A stretch of DNA of 64,000 nucleotides. Origin: DASSUW01 sp963806395 (GTDB lineage: Bacteria; Actinomycetota; Thermoleophilia; Solirubrobacterales; Solirubrobacteraceae). Where the stretch lies: the NCBI GenBank assembly GCA_963806395.1, contig CAWDYI010000019.1:62001-126000 (forward strand), given 5' to 3'. How positions within the stretch are numbered: position 1 is the stretch's first letter; each line of letters begins with the position of its first letter. The translations under genes and the position numbers were made by a program. The notes below the pieces were generated by a model. The model had not been told where the DNA came from, did no database searches, and worked only from the letters and a program-made list of their open reading frames with translations. Shown piece by piece: positions 15,675 through 23,373 of the stretch.

Positions 15675-16336
15675 GCATCGGGGTCCTGATCGCGGACGAC
15701 CAGGCGCTGATGCGCGCGGGTTTCCGGATGGTGCTCGAGGTCGAGGACGACATCGAGGTGGTGGGCGAGGCGGCCAACGGCGAGCAGGCCGTCCACAGCG
15801 CGCAGCGGCTGAAGCCCGACGTCGTGCTGATGGACATCCGGATGCCCGAGCTCGACGGGATCGCCGCGACCCGGCAGATCGTGCAGGGCGAGGACGGCCC
15901 CGCCGCACGCGTGCTGATCCTGACGACGTTCGACCTCGACGAGTACGTCTACGACGCGCTCGGCGCCGGCGCCAGCGGATTCCTGCTCAAGGACAGCTCG
16001 CCGGACCAGCTCGTCGGCGCGATCCGCGTCGTCGCCGGCGGCGACGCCCTGCTCGCGCCGTCGATCACGAGCCGCCTGATCGAGCAGTTCGCCGGCTCCC
16101 GGCCGCGCCGGCGCGAGCCACCGCCCGGCCTCGACGACCTGACGGCGCGCGAGCTGGAGGTCTTCAAGCTGCTCGCGCGCGGGATGTCCAACGCCGAGAT
16201 CGCGGCCTCGCTCGTCGTCGGCGACAGCACGATCAAGACCCACGTCGCCCACCTGCTCGCCAAGCTCGGCCTGCGCGACCGCGTCCACGCGGTCGTGCTC
16301 GCCTACGAGTCCGGCCTCGTGCGCCCGGGCGACTAG
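15671..16336 (+). CDS. Response regulator, NarL/FixJ family
   Basis: 221 residues. Receiver domain with acidic pair 'IGVLIADDQALMRAGFRMVL', phospho-acceptor Asp near residue 55 in 'DVVLMDIRMPELDGIAATRQ', and Lys in 'GASGFLLKDSSPDQLVGAIR'. LuxR helix-turn-helix: 'LTARELEVFKLLARGMSNAE' and 'GDSTIKTHVAHLLAKLGLRD'. It is coupled to the kinase by a 4-bp overlap. Likely targets are its own operon and the divergent ABC exporter. A nested inverted-repeat element begins 26 bp after its stop. Confidence 0.95.
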   Translation: MSIGVLIADDQALMRAGFRMVLEVEDDIEVVGEAANGEQAVHSAQRLKPDVVLMDIRMPELDGIAATRQIVQGEDGPAARVLILTTFDLDEYVYDALGAGASGFLLKDSSPDQLVGAIRVVAGGDALLAPSITSRLIEQFAGSRPRRREPPPGLDDLTARELEVFKLLARGMSNAEIAASLVVGDSTIKTHVAHLLAKLGLRDRVHAVVLAYESGLVRPGD

Positions 16337-16361
16337 CGCTCGGCGGCAGCGTCCGCCCCGA

Positions 16362-16526
16362 ACGTCAACCCCGCTGGGTGGGGAAGCGGGTGTCCGCCGG
16401 CGAGCGCGGCGGATGCATCGAGCGTCGAGTTTTCGGGCCTGAGGCCGAGAAAGTCGACACTCGACTCCACGAGCCCTCGCCCGCGCCTCACAGCCCACCG
16501 ACTTCCCCACCCAGCGCAGTTGACGT
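16362..16526. repeat. Nested inverted-repeat element, copy A (most complete)
   Basis: Outer arms of 31 bp (16362-16392 and 16496-16526) match at 27 positions and read ACGTCAAC...GCTGGGTGGGGAAG / CTTCCCCACCCAGC...GTTGACGT. Nested inside is a hairpin, 16418-16464, with arms TCGAGCGTCGAGTT / AAGTCGACACTCGA around the palindrome GGCCTGAGGCC. Related copies lie at 35372 and 50549. No ORF or transposase is inside. The right end carries TTGACG. I see no target-site duplication. Confidence 0.8.
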
Positions 16527-16615
16527 CCGGCGACCGCACGGCGAGCACTCGCGACTGATCGTCCGTGTGAGATTATGGTGCTCGGTGCTGCCCGACTGGG
16601 AGGAAAGGAGCACAA

Positions 16616-18589
16616 GTGTTCAGTGATTCGCTCAGGCGGGGAGCGGCGCTCATCGCTGGGCTGGTGGTGCTGCTGGCGGTCCCCGGCGCGGCGCTTGCCG
16701 CGCACAAGCCGGACGCGGCGCGGGTCGGTGACGCGATCCTCGACCCAGCCGCGCGCGGCAACATCTCCTACGAGAACACCGCGAACGTGTCGAGCTTCCA
16801 GCAGGACGGCGTGTTCACGTACCGCGGCTGGCAGTACACGGCGTGGTACCGCGACAGCCGGCGGGCGGTGATCTCGCGGCGCAAGCTTCCGGCGGGCGCG
16901 TGGCAGAGCATCGAGCTCGACTACGACCTGTTCAGCGACGACTCGCACAACACGATCGCGATGGCGGTGACGCCCGCCGACGGCCGCATCCACATCGCGT
17001 TCCCGACGCACGCGAACGCGATCCGCTACACGCGCAGCCTGCCGGGAGTCGCCGACCGGCCGTCGCACGTCGACTGGTCGTCGCAGCTGTTCGAGCGCAC
17101 GCGCAGCTCGCTGCCCGGAGCGCCGGACGCCCCGGTCACGTACACCTACCCGCAGTTCGAGATGGTCCACGGCCGGATGCTGCTGACCTGGCGTGACGGC
17201 GGGTCCGACAACGGCCGTCAGGCGCTGCTGCGCTACGACGACAACGAGGCCGGGACGTGGACGTTCCTCGGGCGCTTCACCGACAGCGCCGGCACGTACA
17301 CCAGCGCGTACGGCTCGAGCACGAGCCGATACGGCTACCTGCACGGTTTCACAGCGAACCCGCGCAACGGCAACCTCGAGATCGCCTTCACGTGGCGCGA
17401 GCGCGGGACGGCCTGGTGCACTCCGGCCGGCGTCGGCAACCACGACCTCGGCTACGCCTACAGCCGCGACGGCGGGATGACGTGGCGCAACAACGACGGC
17501 GTCGAGATCGGCGAGACGGGCACGGCCGCGACGACCGACCTGATCTCGCTCGCCGATCCGCACGTGGTCGTCCCGCAGCCGATCGACCGCGGGCTGATCA
17601 ATCAGGAGACGCAGGCGTTCGACTCGCGCGGGCGCCTGCACGTGATGACGAGCATGGTGCCCGAGCGCGACCTCCCGCTGCTCGGCGGCTGCGTGACCGA
17701 CTTCTATCCGCAGCGCGCCGCGCTCGCGCGCCCGTCGCACCACTGGCGCGACGCCGGCGGGCGCTGGCACACGATCGAGCTGCCGACGCGATCGAACAGC
17801 TCGGGCAGGACGAAGCTGGCGTTCGACCGCCACGACAACGCGTACGTCGTCCTGCCGGACGCGCGCATCATGGCCGCCACGGCGAAGAGCGGGTGGACGA
17901 ACTGGAAGCTCGTGTTCGCGGCGAAGGACGTGGACAACGTGAGCGAGCTGATCATCGACCGGCAGCGGCTGACGCGGGACGGCGTGCTCACCGTCGCCTA
18001 CCAGGAGCCGGGCGACCCGCTGCACGCGCCGTCGGCGTACCGGATCGCCGACTTCCGGCTCGGGACGGGTCGGCCGGACAAGCCGAAGTCCGTCGAGCCC
18101 GAGCGCGCGCCGGTCCCGTTCGAGGGCACGGCCGACGACGCGAGCAACCTCGCGCTGAACCGGAGCGGCACCGGCCATCCGGCCGCGTTCGCCGACGACC
18201 AGCAGGCGGCGTTCCCGCCGGCCCGCGCGAACGACGGCAACCTCGGCACCTTCTGGGTCTCCGCGGGCACGCAGGCCGGGCAGGGCCCGAGCCCCGAGCA
18301 CCCGGTCCACGTGGGCGTCGACCTCGGAGCGCCGGCACGGGTCGGCGAGCTGACGATGATCCCCCGGCCGGGGTTCGGGCCGAGCGCCTACACGATCGAG
18401 GTCTCGCAGGACGGCGCGAGCTGGACGCAGGTGGCCGCCGAGCCCGCGGCGCCGAACGACACGGTGACCTCGGAGTTCGCGCCGGTCACCGCTCGGCTCG
18501 TGCGCCTGCGGATGACCGGAGGATGGGATCGCGTACAACCGCCCCGCAACGTCCAGGTCGCCGAGCTCGAGCTGCGGGCCGGCTCATGA
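16616..18589 (+). CDS. Secreted BNR_4 beta-propeller with discoidin (F5/8 type C) domain
   Basis: 657 residues. A signal peptide ('GAALIAGLVVLLAVPGAALA') is followed by a BNR_4-type propeller: 'VSSFQQDGVFTYRGWQYTAW', 'SDDSHNTIAMAVTPADGRIH', 'YTYPQFEMVHGRMLLTWRDG', 'GYLHGFTANPRNGNLEIAFT'. Residues about 515-655 form a discoidin-like sugar-binding domain ('NLALNRSGTGHPAAFADDQQ', 'HVGVDLGAPARVGELTM', 'YTIEVSQDGASWTQVAA'). BNR_4 proteins include polysaccharide lyases acting on ulvan and rhamnose-glucuronate linkages. Its ATGA overlap with a GH78 rhamnosidase makes a role in rhamnose-capped polysaccharide likely. The catalytic class (lyase, hydrolase or binding only) is not provable here. The start fits GGAGGAAAGGAG nearby. 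Confidence 0.85.
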   Translation: MFSDSLRRGAALIAGLVVLLAVPGAALAAHKPDAARVGDAILDPAARGNISYENTANVSSFQQDGVFTYRGWQYTAWYRDSRRAVISRRKLPAGAWQSIELDYDLFSDDSHNTIAMAVTPADGRIHIAFPTHANAIRYTRSLPGVADRPSHVDWSSQLFERTRSSLPGAPDAPVTYTYPQFEMVHGRMLLTWRDGGSDNGRQALLRYDDNEAGTWTFLGRFTDSAGTYTSAYGSSTSRYGYLHGFTANPRNGNLEIAFTWRERGTAWCTPAGVGNHDLGYAYSRDGGMTWRNNDGVEIGETGTAATTDLISLADPHVVVPQPIDRGLINQETQAFDSRGRLHVMTSMVPERDLPLLGGCVTDFYPQRAALARPSHHWRDAGGRWHTIELPTRSNSSGRTKLAFDRHDNAYVVLPDARIMAATAKSGWTNWKLVFAAKDVDNVSELIIDRQRLTRDGVLTVAYQEPGDPLHAPSAYRIADFRLGTGRPDKPKSVEPERAPVPFEGTADDASNLALNRSGTGHPAAFADDQQAAFPPARANDGNLGTFWVSAGTQAGQGPSPEHPVHVGVDLGAPARVGELTMIPRPGFGPSAYTIEVSQDGASWTQVAAEPAAPNDTVTSEFAPVTARLVRLRMTGGWDRVQPPRNVQVAELELRAGS

Positions 18590-21500
18590 GGAGACTCGCG
18601 CCGCTCGCAGCCGTGCTCGCCATCGTGTCGTGCCTCGCGCCGGCCGCCCAGGCGGCCGGGTCCGCGCCGTCCGGGCTGACGGTCGGCGATCGCACGCATC
18701 CGCTCAACGTCCACGGCGCTCCGCAGTTCGGCTGGCTCCCGCAGAGCCGGCACGGCAACGCCGTGCAGACCGCGTACGAGCTCGAGGTCGAGCGCGGCCG
18801 CACGCTGGTGTGGGACAGCGGGAAGGTGAGGTCCTCCGAGCAGTCGTACGTCGAGTACGAAGGCCCGGCGCTCACTCCCGGGACGAGCTACGAGTGGCGC
18901 GTGCGCACGTGGGACCGCCATGGGCATGCGTCGCGGTGGGCGCACGCGCGCTTCGACACCGGGCTCGAGGACGACGACTGGTCCGGCGCCCAGTGGATCC
19001 GGCGCGTGACCACCGGCAACGACTTCACCGACGACTACACGCTCGCCCGCCGGCAGGTGAGCGTCGGCGCGAGCCACGTCACGCGCGCGCGTGCGTACGT
19101 GTCGGCGCTCGGCCAGTACGAGCTCAGCGTCAACGGCGACGCGGTCTACCGCGGGGACTCGTTCGGCTATCCGGGTGAGGGGCAGTACTCGGCGACCGAC
19201 ATCACCGACGAGGTCCGCGCAGGGCGGCCGCTCGCACTCGGCGTCCTCTACCACTACTGGACCTGCACCTGCCAGGGCCGCGCCAACGGCCGCGTGAGCA
19301 ACACGACCGTGGCGAGCGCGGCCGCGGCCGGCGACACGAACCTGAAGGTCGCGAGCGTGCTGCCGTTCGACGCCGGCGACCCGATCACCGTCGGCGCCGG
19401 CGCCGAAGCCGAGACCGCGACCGTCACAGCGGTCGGCGGCGCGGGCGCCGCGGGCACCGGGCTCACCCTCGACCGGCCGCTGGCGCGGGCGCACGGCACC
19501 GGCAATGCAGGCCCCGTCTACGACCACAACGGGCCCTCCGGCCTGCTGGTCAAGGTCGTCGTCGACCACGCCGACGGCAGCCGCGACACGATCGTCTCCG
19601 ACGGGTCGTGGAAGGTGACGAAGGCGACGCAGTACACGAACGCCACCGTCACCTCGCGCAACGGCGACGCCGGCGACCGGCTCGAGCGCTACGACGCGCG
19701 GCTCGAGCTCCCCGGATGGGACAGCGCCGGCTTCGACACGTCGGGCTGGCAGGCGCCCGCCGTCATCGGTCCGCATCCGCGACCGCAGGAGACGCTGCGC
19801 GACACGTTCTCGCACCTCGATCCGGTCGTCTCCGACATCGAGTTCAAGACGGTCCACCCGAAGAGCGTGCGCCGGCTCGCGGACGGCACCCTCGTCGCCG
19901 ACTTCGGCGTCGTACTACCGGCCGCCCCACGCGTAAGGCTCCGCGACGGCGCCGACGGACGGGCGCTGTCGATGCTGACCAGCTTCCGCCTCAACAACAC
20001 GACGCTCGCCGCGCCGGCAGCCGCCGGTGACAGCTCGATCACCGTCGGCACGGTGAGCTCGTTCGCACCGGGCGACCGCATCACCGTCGACGCGCCGGCC
20101 AACGGCCGCGGCGCGGGCGACCCCGAGGTGCGGACGATCGTCGCGGCGGAGGGGACCGTCATCACGCTCGACGCTCCGCTGGCGCGCGACCACGCCGCCA
20201 ACGCCTGGGTCGAGGGTTCGCGCGCCGGGCGCTCGGGCCTCGACAGCCAGGGCAGCAACCTCGGGTGGTTCTACACCGAGAAGCCCGGCCCGCAGACCGC
20301 CCAGGCGTTCACGCACTGGGGCTGGCGGTACCTCCAGATCGACAACCCCGGCGAGCCGCTCACGAAGCACGACATCGCCGCCGTCGTCCAGCACAGCGAG
20401 GTCTCGGACCAGCGAAAGGCCAGGTTCGACAGCGACGACGAGACGCTGGACGACGTCTTCGAGCTGATGCAGCGCTCCGGGCTGTACTCCTCGCAGGAGA
20501 CGTTCGTCGACACGCCGACGCGCGAGAAGGGGCAGTTCCTGGGCGACACGATCGACATCTCGTTCGCCAACATGAGCAGCTGGGGCGAGCGCAACGCGAC
20601 GGCGCGCGCGATCCGCGAGTTCGTCTACTCAGGCGCGCACAGCTGGAAGGCGCCGAGCAACAACTACTGCACGGCCGCCCAGGTCCCGTGCTCGTTCGCC
20701 GGCCTCGGGACGCCCGGCCGGCTCGGTGCCGTGTACCCGAACGGCGACAACATGCGCGACATCCCCGACTACACGGAGACGTTCCCCGACTGGGTCATGC
20801 GCTACTGGGACCAGACGGGCGACACGGCCACGCTCGCCTCCGCCTACGACACGATGCGCTCCGTCGCCGAGTACATCCGGCGCGCGCAGCCGGCGGCCGG
20901 TGGCACCGCGGGGCTCGTCACGGACCTCCCCGGCGGCGCGGGGCCGTACCGGTTCGGGATCATCGACTGGCCGGCGCCGATGCGCTACGGCTACACGTTC
21001 GACGGCAACGCCGCGCGGACGATCCACAACGCCGAGGCGGTCGGCGCGTACCGCGCGACCGCGAGGGCCGCCGCGGCGCTCGGTAGGACCGAGGACGCGG
21101 CGCGCTACGACGGCTGGGCCGACGAGCTGACGGCCGCGATCAACGAGAAGCTCCGCCTCCCGAGCGGCCTGTACAGCGACGGCCTGTCCGCCGCCGCGGG
21201 CAACCCGCAGATCCCGAACTCGGCGCAGCACGCGCAGACGTTCCCGATCTACTACGGCGTGGCGCCCGAGGAGGCCCGCGATGCGCTCGCAGACCACATC
21301 GCCGGCCAGGGCATGCGACAGGGGCCGATGACGTGGCACAAGCTGCTGAGCGCGCTGGCGATGGCCGGCCGCGACGATCAGATCGTCGAGCTGCTGACCG
21401 ACGCCGGGAGCGACGGCCCCGCGAAGATCCTCGCCCAGGGCGGGACCTTCATGTGGGAGCAGTGGGACCCCGGCTGCGCGACCGCGCCGTGCTCGAATCC

Positions 21501-21900
21501 CTCCGAGACCAGCAGCGAGAGCTTCTCGCACGGCTGGGGCGCATGGGGCGTCGTCGACATGATCGAGTCGCTACTGGGCGTGAGCGTGACGAGTCCCGGC
21601 GCGGCGACCGTCCGGATCGAGCCGCCCACGATCGACGGCGACGACCTGGGGCGGGTCAGCGGGTCCGCCTGGACCCAGCGCGGCACCGTGCGGGTGAGCT
21701 GGAAGCGCACGCGCGACGGGACGGCTCTCGCGGTCGACGTGCCGGTGAACGTCAGGGCGACGGTGGCGATCCCGGTCGGCGACGCGGGGACCCGCTACAA
21801 GGCCGGCGGCGACGGCGCGCCGGCATTCAAGGGCGTCAGGGACGGCCATGCCGTCTTCGCCGTCGGCTCCGGAAGCACGCGCTTCCGCCCGGCGCGCTAG
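18586..21900 (+). CDS. Secreted alpha-L-rhamnosidase, GH78, with two inserted beta modules
   Basis: 1104 residues. Signal peptide to about residue 24; an N-terminal Ig-like domain ('TAYELEVERGRTLVWDSGKV', 'SYEWRVRTWDRHGHASRWAH'); the rhamnosidase N domain; and an (alpha/alpha)6 barrel with the family general-acid region 'FVDTPTREKGQFLGDTIDIS' near residue 642 and the base Glu in 'GGTFMWEQWDPGC' near 958. Two related modules of about 70 residues interrupt it, at about 238-308 and 470-544 (see findings). The enzyme releases terminal alpha-L-rhamnose from glycans or glycosides outside the cell. ATG 18586 overlaps the BNR_4 stop. The TAG is shared as CTAG with the convergent MFS gene. Confidence 0.93.
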   Translation: MRRLAPLAAVLAIVSCLAPAAQAAGSAPSGLTVGDRTHPLNVHGAPQFGWLPQSRHGNAVQTAYELEVERGRTLVWDSGKVRSSEQSYVEYEGPALTPGTSYEWRVRTWDRHGHASRWAHARFDTGLEDDDWSGAQWIRRVTTGNDFTDDYTLARRQVSVGASHVTRARAYVSALGQYELSVNGDAVYRGDSFGYPGEGQYSATDITDEVRAGRPLALGVLYHYWTCTCQGRANGRVSNTTVASAAAAGDTNLKVASVLPFDAGDPITVGAGAEAETATVTAVGGAGAAGTGLTLDRPLARAHGTGNAGPVYDHNGPSGLLVKVVVDHADGSRDTIVSDGSWKVTKATQYTNATVTSRNGDAGDRLERYDARLELPGWDSAGFDTSGWQAPAVIGPHPRPQETLRDTFSHLDPVVSDIEFKTVHPKSVRRLADGTLVADFGVVLPAAPRVRLRDGADGRALSMLTSFRLNNTTLAAPAAAGDSSITVGTVSSFAPGDRITVDAPANGRGAGDPEVRTIVAAEGTVITLDAPLARDHAANAWVEGSRAGRSGLDSQGSNLGWFYTEKPGPQTAQAFTHWGWRYLQIDNPGEPLTKHDIAAVVQHSEVSDQRKARFDSDDETLDDVFELMQRSGLYSSQETFVDTPTREKGQFLGDTIDISFANMSSWGERNATARAIREFVYSGAHSWKAPSNNYCTAAQVPCSFAGLGTPGRLGAVYPNGDNMRDIPDYTETFPDWVMRYWDQTGDTATLASAYDTMRSVAEYIRRAQPAAGGTAGLVTDLPGGAGPYRFGIIDWPAPMRYGYTFDGNAARTIHNAEAVGAYRATARAAAALGRTEDAARYDGWADELTAAINEKLRLPSGLYSDGLSAAAGNPQIPNSAQHAQTFPIYYGVAPEEARDALADHIAGQGMRQGPMTWHKLLSALAMAGRDDQIVELLTDAGSDGPAKILAQGGTFMWEQWDPGCATAPCSNPSETSSESFSHGWGAWGVVDMIESLLGVSVTSPGAATVRIEPPTIDGDDLGRVSGSAWTQRGTVRVSWKRTRDGTALAVDVPVNVRATVAIPVGDAGTRYKAGGDGAPAFKGVRDGHAVFAVGSGSTRFRPAR

Positions 21901-23117
21901 ACGGGGCGGGCGGTCGCGGGAACGCGGCGGGGAAGCGCAGGAGCGAGCACGAGGACGAGAACGGCGGCCAGCGGGATCACGAGCAGCGCCGCGCGCAGGC
22001 TGTAGGCATCGGCCATCACCCCGACCAGCGCAGGCGCGACGAGGATCGCCAGCCGTGGCACCAGACCCACGAGGCCCAGGCCGACGCCGCGCGGCAGCCC
22101 GGGGATCTCGTCGGCGGTCCGCAGGCTGCCGGGGATCAGCGTGCCGATCCCCAGCCCGACGGCACCGAAGGCCAGCACGGTGGTCACCGTCCCGGGAACG
22201 GCCAGGGCGCCCGCCATCGCGCACCCGGCGAGCGCCGCCCCCGCGCGGGCGACAGCGCGATCGCCGTGGCGGGTCACGACGCGATCGCCGATCAGCCGGC
22301 CCAGTGTCTGCATCGTCTGCAGCGCGATGAACCCGAGGCCGCTTACCGCGGCCGCGGCCCCGAGGTCGTCGCGCAGGTACACCGCGCCCCAGGTCGCCGT
22401 CGAGTCCTCCATCACCTGCGCCATCGCCGCGATCAGCCCGAGTGCGACGACGCTGCGGGCGATCCGCATCCGCCCGATCCGGGGAAGCCGCGCCACCGCG
22501 CCTCCCGCGCCCGCGAGCCGCTCGGTGTCGTCCAGCCCCGGCAGGAGGAAGCGCGACACGCCGGCGGTGAGGGCCGCGAACAGCGCCGCGGCGATCGACA
22601 GGTGCCATTCGAGCGGCAGCCCGAGCGCGATCGCGGCGGTGCCCATCGTGCCGCCGACCACGGCGCCGATGCTCCAGACGCCGTGCATCGAGTTCAGGAT
22701 CGACCGGCCGTACAGGCGCTCCACCCGCAGCCCGTGCGCGTTCTCAGCGGTGTCGGCGACCGAGTCGACGGCGCCGGCGACGAACAGGACGGCCGCCAGC
22801 GCCAGCCACGACGGAGCCAGGCCCAGCAGCACGAGGTTCACGCACGTGGCGAGGACGCTCAGCGGCGCCACCCGCACCGAGCCCCAGCGGCCCACCATGA
22901 CGCCGCCGAGCAGGCTGAGGGCCAGCGCACCCAGGCCGTAGGCGGCGATCGCCGAGCCGAACGCGGCGTTGGACAGCTCGAGATCGCCCTTCAGCTCCGG
23001 GTACCGCGGGACCACATTGGCGTACAGGGCGCCGTTGGTGAAGAACAGTGCGGCGACGGCGCCACGAGCTCTCCGCGCCGTCGATCCGGGTACGGGCACG
23101 CGCGCAGTGTGCAGCAC
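21897..23117 (-). CDS. MFS transporter, sugar-permease/fucose-like type
   Basis: 406 residues with about 12 membrane helices. N-terminal 'ALFFTNGALYANVVPRYPEL', 'LALSLLGGVMVGRWGSVRVA' and central 'AHGLRVERLYGRSILNSMHG', 'EDSTATWGAVYLRDDLGAAA' are typical of the YbjJ-like MFS group, for which sugar or metabolite transport has been proposed. A second, similar carrier is at 62696-63865. Its position tail to tail with the rhamnosidase invites the idea of rhamnose or oligosaccharide transport, but convergent orientation gives no operon support. ATG 23117 is assumed; the stop shares CTAG with the rhamnosidase. Confidence 0.87.
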   Translation of the reverse strand: MLHTARVPVPGSTARRARGAVAALFFTNGALYANVVPRYPELKGDLELSNAAFGSAIAAYGLGALALSLLGGVMVGRWGSVRVAPLSVLATCVNLVLLGLAPSWLALAAVLFVAGAVDSVADTAENAHGLRVERLYGRSILNSMHGVWSIGAVVGGTMGTAAIALGLPLEWHLSIAAALFAALTAGVSRFLLPGLDDTERLAGAGGAVARLPRIGRMRIARSVVALGLIAAMAQVMEDSTATWGAVYLRDDLGAAAAVSGLGFIALQTMQTLGRLIGDRVVTRHGDRAVARAGAALAGCAMAGALAVPGTVTTVLAFGAVGLGIGTLIPGSLRTADEIPGLPRGVGLGLVGLVPRLAILVAPALVGVMADAYSLRAALLVIPLAAVLVLVLAPALPRRVPATARPV

Positions 23118-23166
23118 GCACGGCCCGGGGCGTGGCGGTGGCCCGGGTGCGTGGCGGTCGGGTCCG

Positions 23167-23373
23167 CTACGTGCGGACCTCCTCCCCGGTCTCGTCGTCG
23201 ATCAACGTGATCGCCGCGGCCGGACAGGCGCGGGCCGCCTCGATCAGCTGCTCGCGCGGCCCATTGCCGATCACGACGGCGATGTCGTCGAGCCTGAACA
23301 CGGCGGGCGCGATCACCGCGCAGTCCCCGTGGCCGCTGCACGCCAGCTCGTCGATGTGAGGAACGAGGGTCAT
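23167..23373 (-). CDS. Ferredoxin of the cytochrome P450-associated type
   Basis: 68 residues. Iron-sulfur ligands are in 'DELACSGHGDCAVIAPAVF' (C-x5-C) and 'ARACPAAAITLIDDE' (C-P), the three-Cys pattern of single-cluster [3Fe-4S] or [4Fe-4S] ferredoxins that feed P450s. Negatively charged surface residues are frequent. ATG 23373 overlaps the stop of the upstream FAD reductase (ATGA), so they form an electron-transfer pair. No P450 is present in the window; the terminal acceptor must be encoded elsewhere. Confidence 0.9.
   Translation of the reverse strand: MTLVPHIDELACSGHGDCAVIAPAVFRLDDIAVVIGNGPREQLIEAARACPAAAITLIDDETGEEVRT

Noticed and set aside
16362..16526. IS element or MITE with target-site duplication
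   Set aside because: No transposase, and the bases flanking both ends do not form a direct duplication in copies A or C. I therefore call it only a nested repeat.
15596..18538. A 980-codon open frame on the minus strand across the kinase, repeat and BNR_4 gene
   Set aside because: It is antisense to three well-supported genes, is Arg/Ala/Pro-rich without domains, and stays open only because stop codons are rare at this GC content.
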